This document shows, piece by piece, positions 62,427 to 64,000 of a stretch of DNA of 64,000 nucleotides; the stretch's first letter is position 1, and each line of letters starts with the position of its first letter. The stretch lies in contig JAJYSL010000007.1 in assembly GCA_021793595.1 (NCBI GenBank), positions 1-64,000 on the forward strand, written 5' to 3'. A program made the translations under genes and the position numbers. This DNA comes from Acidobacteriota bacterium (GTDB lineage Bacteria; Acidobacteriota; Terriglobia; Terriglobales; Acidobacteriaceae). The notes below the pieces were generated by a model. It was not told where the DNA came from. It was given only the letters and a program-made list of their open reading frames with translations, and made no database searches.

Positions 62427-62470
62427 GGTGATGGTCGTCACAGGGGGACGCGCAGTCGGCGCTTTATGCT
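62427..62470 (+). promoter_or_regulatory. Class II Crp/Fnr-type promoter of the phosphotransacetylase-family gene
   Basis: Box GGTGA-TGGTCG-TCACA at 62,427-62,442 (exact GTGA-N6-TCAC core) and TATGCT at 62,465-62,470 as -10; box centre about -42.5. The gene starts at 62,577. The 302-base divergent gap thus carries one box for each gene. Confidence 0.55.
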
Positions 62471-62576
62471 GAGGGGTTGCGGGCGATCGCTGACGCACCG
62501 CGCCGGCGGGGTAAAGACTGCACGGACGGCCGCCGCCAGTTGAATTTCACTATTGCAACGCAGAAAGAAGGAATAC

Positions 62577-63539
62577 GTGTCGACCCAAATCAGTCCTGCA
62601 GTGAGCCGCTTTGATGTTCTGCTGGAGCGGGCGCGGCAACTGCCGCCCATTCCGGTTGCCGTCTGTTATCCATTGACAAAAGTTGCCCTGGCTGGGGCGC
62701 TCGAGTCCGCAGTTTGTGGCGTGATCCAGCCGATCCTGGTGGGACCGAAGGAAAAAATTCAACGCCTGGCACAGACGGAGGGCTTTGACATTTCATCGTG
62801 CGAGATGATCGACGCCGCAGATGAGACTCAGTCAGCGAAGGTGTCGGTGGAACTGTGCCGGAGCAATGTCGCCGATGCGTTGATGAAGGGAAGCCTGCAC
62901 ACCGATGCGTTTATGCGCCCGGTGCTGGCCAAGGAAACCGGCTTGCGCACGCTGCGCCGAATCAGCCATTCGTTTGTGATGGAGACGCCGGCTTACGACC
63001 GCATTTTGTTGATCACGGATGCGGCGATCAATATTCTGCCTACGCTGGATGACAAAGTGGACATTGTGCAGAATGCGATCGACCTGGCCCATGTCCTGGG
63101 CGTGCCGATGCCGAAGGTGGCGATTTTGTCGGCGGTGGAAACGGTTCAATCCAGCATTATTTCCACGATTCATGCGGCGGCGTTGTGCAAGATGGCGGAT
63201 CGGGGACAGATTACTGGAGGCATTCTGGACGGGCCATTGGCGTTCGATACCGCAGTGAGTCCGGAAGCGATGAAGATCAAGCATCTGGTTTCCGCCGTGG
63301 CGGGACAGGCCGATATTGTCGTGGTCCCGGACCTGGAGTCGGGCAATATGCTGGCGAAGCAGTTGGAGTATCTGGGTGGCGCGAGTCTGGCGGGGATTGT
63401 GACGGGCGCTTCCGTGCCGATTATTCTGACCAGCCGCGCAGACTCGGCGAAGACCCGGATGACTTCCGCGGCGGTGGCGTTGCTGATGCATGCGAGTGCG
63501 ATATCGAAAGATGCGCCGCGCGACGAGTTGGACTGTTGA
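62577..63539 (+). CDS. Phosphate acetyl/butyryltransferase family enzyme
   Basis: About 320 residues of the Pta/Ptb family, which interconverts acyl-CoA and acyl-phosphate, the entry to substrate-level ATP formation with an acyl kinase. Visible patterns: PIPVAVCYPLTKVALAGALE at the start, VGPKEKIQRLA, then MPKVAILSAVETV and ILDGPLAFDTAVS. GTG 62,577 is chosen because AAGGA lies four to five bases upstream. No ackA/buk kinase is adjacent, so whether it makes acetyl- or butyryl-phosphate is open. A terminator hairpin follows the gene. Confidence 0.85.
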   Translation: MSTQISPAVSRFDVLLERARQLPPIPVAVCYPLTKVALAGALESAVCGVIQPILVGPKEKIQRLAQTEGFDISSCEMIDAADETQSAKVSVELCRSNVADALMKGSLHTDAFMRPVLAKETGLRTLRRISHSFVMETPAYDRILLITDAAINILPTLDDKVDIVQNAIDLAHVLGVPMPKVAILSAVETVQSSIISTIHAAALCKMADRGQITGGILDGPLAFDTAVSPEAMKIKHLVSAVAGQADIVVVPDLESGNMLAKQLEYLGGASLAGIVTGASVPIILTSRADSAKTRMTSAAVALLMHASAISKDAPRDELDC

Positions 63540-63569
63540 CGGTCCATCCATAAGGATGGAGAGAACAAG

Positions 63570-63600
63570 CCGGAACCCGATCGCGGGGTTCCGGTTTTTT
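63570..63600 (+). terminator. Rho-independent terminator after the phosphotransacetylase-family gene
   Basis: CCGGAACCC at 63,570-63,578 pairs with GGGTTCCGG at 63,586-63,594, followed by TTTTTT. A second small hairpin (TCCATCC-ATAA-GGATGGA, 63,543-63,560) lies just before it. Confidence 0.85.
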
Positions 63601-63693
63601 CTTGAGCGGCACATGCGATGTTTGCTTGGAGAGACATTTCCGCTCCATCCTTACCCTTTCAGCAGCAGACCATTTATCGTTAATGAAGTGACT

Positions 63694-64000
63694 ATGAGTC
63701 AGATCAAGGCAGTACGGGGCACGCGCGATTTGCTGCCGCCGGAAACAGAGCTATGGAATCGAGTGGAAGCAACGGCGCGGCGCGTGTTCGAGCGCTATGC
63801 GTTCGGGGAAATTCGCACGCCGATTTTTGAAGATACGCAGCTGTTTGCGCGGGGCGTGGGCGAAGAGACCGACATTGTTTCCAAGGAAATGTATACGTGG
63901 GAAGATCGTCCGCGGGCGCAGTCAGAAAAAGTGCAGATGCTGACGCTGCGACCGGAGAATACGGCGGGGGTGGTGCGTGCCTACATCGAACACAAGCTGG
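63694..64000 (+). CDS. hisS: Histidyl-tRNA synthetase (5' part, cut by window end)
   Basis: The first ~102 codons of a class II aminoacyl-tRNA synthetase: AVRGTRDLLPPE near the start, EIRTPIFEDTQLFARGVGE, and MYTW and LTLRPENTAGVVRAY with motif 2-like features. This matches HisS. The rest lies beyond the window. The 154-base gap before it holds the terminator of the previous gene. Confidence 0.9.
   Translation, partial: MSQIKAVRGTRDLLPPETELWNRVEATARRVFERYAFGEIRTPIFEDTQLFARGVGEETDIVSKEMYTWEDRPRAQSEKVQMLTLRPENTAGVVRAYIEHKL

Noticed and set aside
1..64000. tRNA, rRNA, CRISPR arrays, insertion sequences, prophage genes
   Set aside because: None was recognised by eye. Small RNAs and riboswitches cannot be excluded without covariance-model searches.

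Overview
The window looks like a chromosomal segment of a Gram-negative acidobacterium (Acidobacteriota, probably Terriglobia-like). Grounds: a 1,221-residue Oar-type TonB-dependent receptor with an N-terminal carboxypeptidase-regulatory-like domain, HemQ in a diderm background, DmsE/MtrA-type and NapC/ImcH-type multiheme cytochromes, dispersed palindromic repeats ending in ATGGGGCACCC, and a high-GC coding style with many 4-nt stop/start overlaps. This assignment is inference from gene content. No rRNA, tRNA, CRISPR array or insertion sequence was seen.

Layout. 0.2-4.7 kb: a surface-sugar cassette (NeuB-like synthase, KdsC-like phosphatase, TPP enzyme, FkbM methyltransferase). 4.7-9.1 kb: phosphoglycolate phosphatase, an exported DUF4097-like protein, a CBS/CorC membrane protein and an orphan DppB-like permease. 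9.3-17.5 kb: one aerobic respiratory cluster (caa3 oxidase subunits, diheme lipoprotein, Rieske protein, cytochrome b fused to cytochrome c, CtaG). 17.5-24 kb (minus): mutS-nagZ-anmK-solute-binding lipoprotein, all overlapping. 24.2-29.8 kb: hemX-like/hemA/hemC/hemD, then nth and hemQ on the other strand. 29.9-33.6 kb: DedA, GlsB-like protein, glgX. 33.8-37.7 kb (minus): decaheme cytochrome, MtrB/PioB-like outer-membrane barrel, monoheme cytochrome c. 38.2-41.2 kb: Crp/Fnr regulator, alcohol dehydrogenase, gpmA. 41.3-43.7 kb: HigBA-like toxin-antitoxin and an orphan membrane protein among repeats. 44-49.6 kb: mtgA, a methyltransferase, the TonB receptor, glutaredoxin. 49.6-53.5 kb: decayed genes, a propeller protein and a small membrane protein. 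53.6-55.6 kb: CocE-type hydrolase. 55.9-60.0 kb: monoheme c, 11-heme c, cytochrome b and an ImcH/NapC-like hexaheme protein. 60.2-64 kb: two tandem universal stress proteins, a phosphotransacetylase-family enzyme and the start of hisS.

The most interesting signal is a two-part electron-export system with its own candidate regulon. The 33.8-37.7 kb operon resembles an outer-membrane porin-cytochrome conduit (MtrAB/PioAB type). The 55.9-60.0 kb operon resembles an inner-membrane quinol-oxidising gate (split CbcL-like pair plus ImcH-like protein). Each carries a paralogous 107-residue monoheme cytochrome that could shuttle electrons in the periplasm. A Crp/Fnr protein with a CRP-like R-E-x3-R recognition helix is encoded beside the first operon. 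Eight intergenic palindromes matching or nearly matching TGTGA-N6-TCACA lie upstream of both electron-transfer operons, the heme-synthesis operon, hemQ, both stress-protein genes, the phosphotransacetylase gene and gpmA. Several sit about 40-44 bp upstream of a predicted start site, which is the class II activator position. The aerobic oxidase cluster has no such site that I could find. The proposal is a redox-responsive switch coupling heme supply, multiheme cytochrome production and fermentative/stress functions. The motif and spacing were read directly; the regulatory function is inferred.
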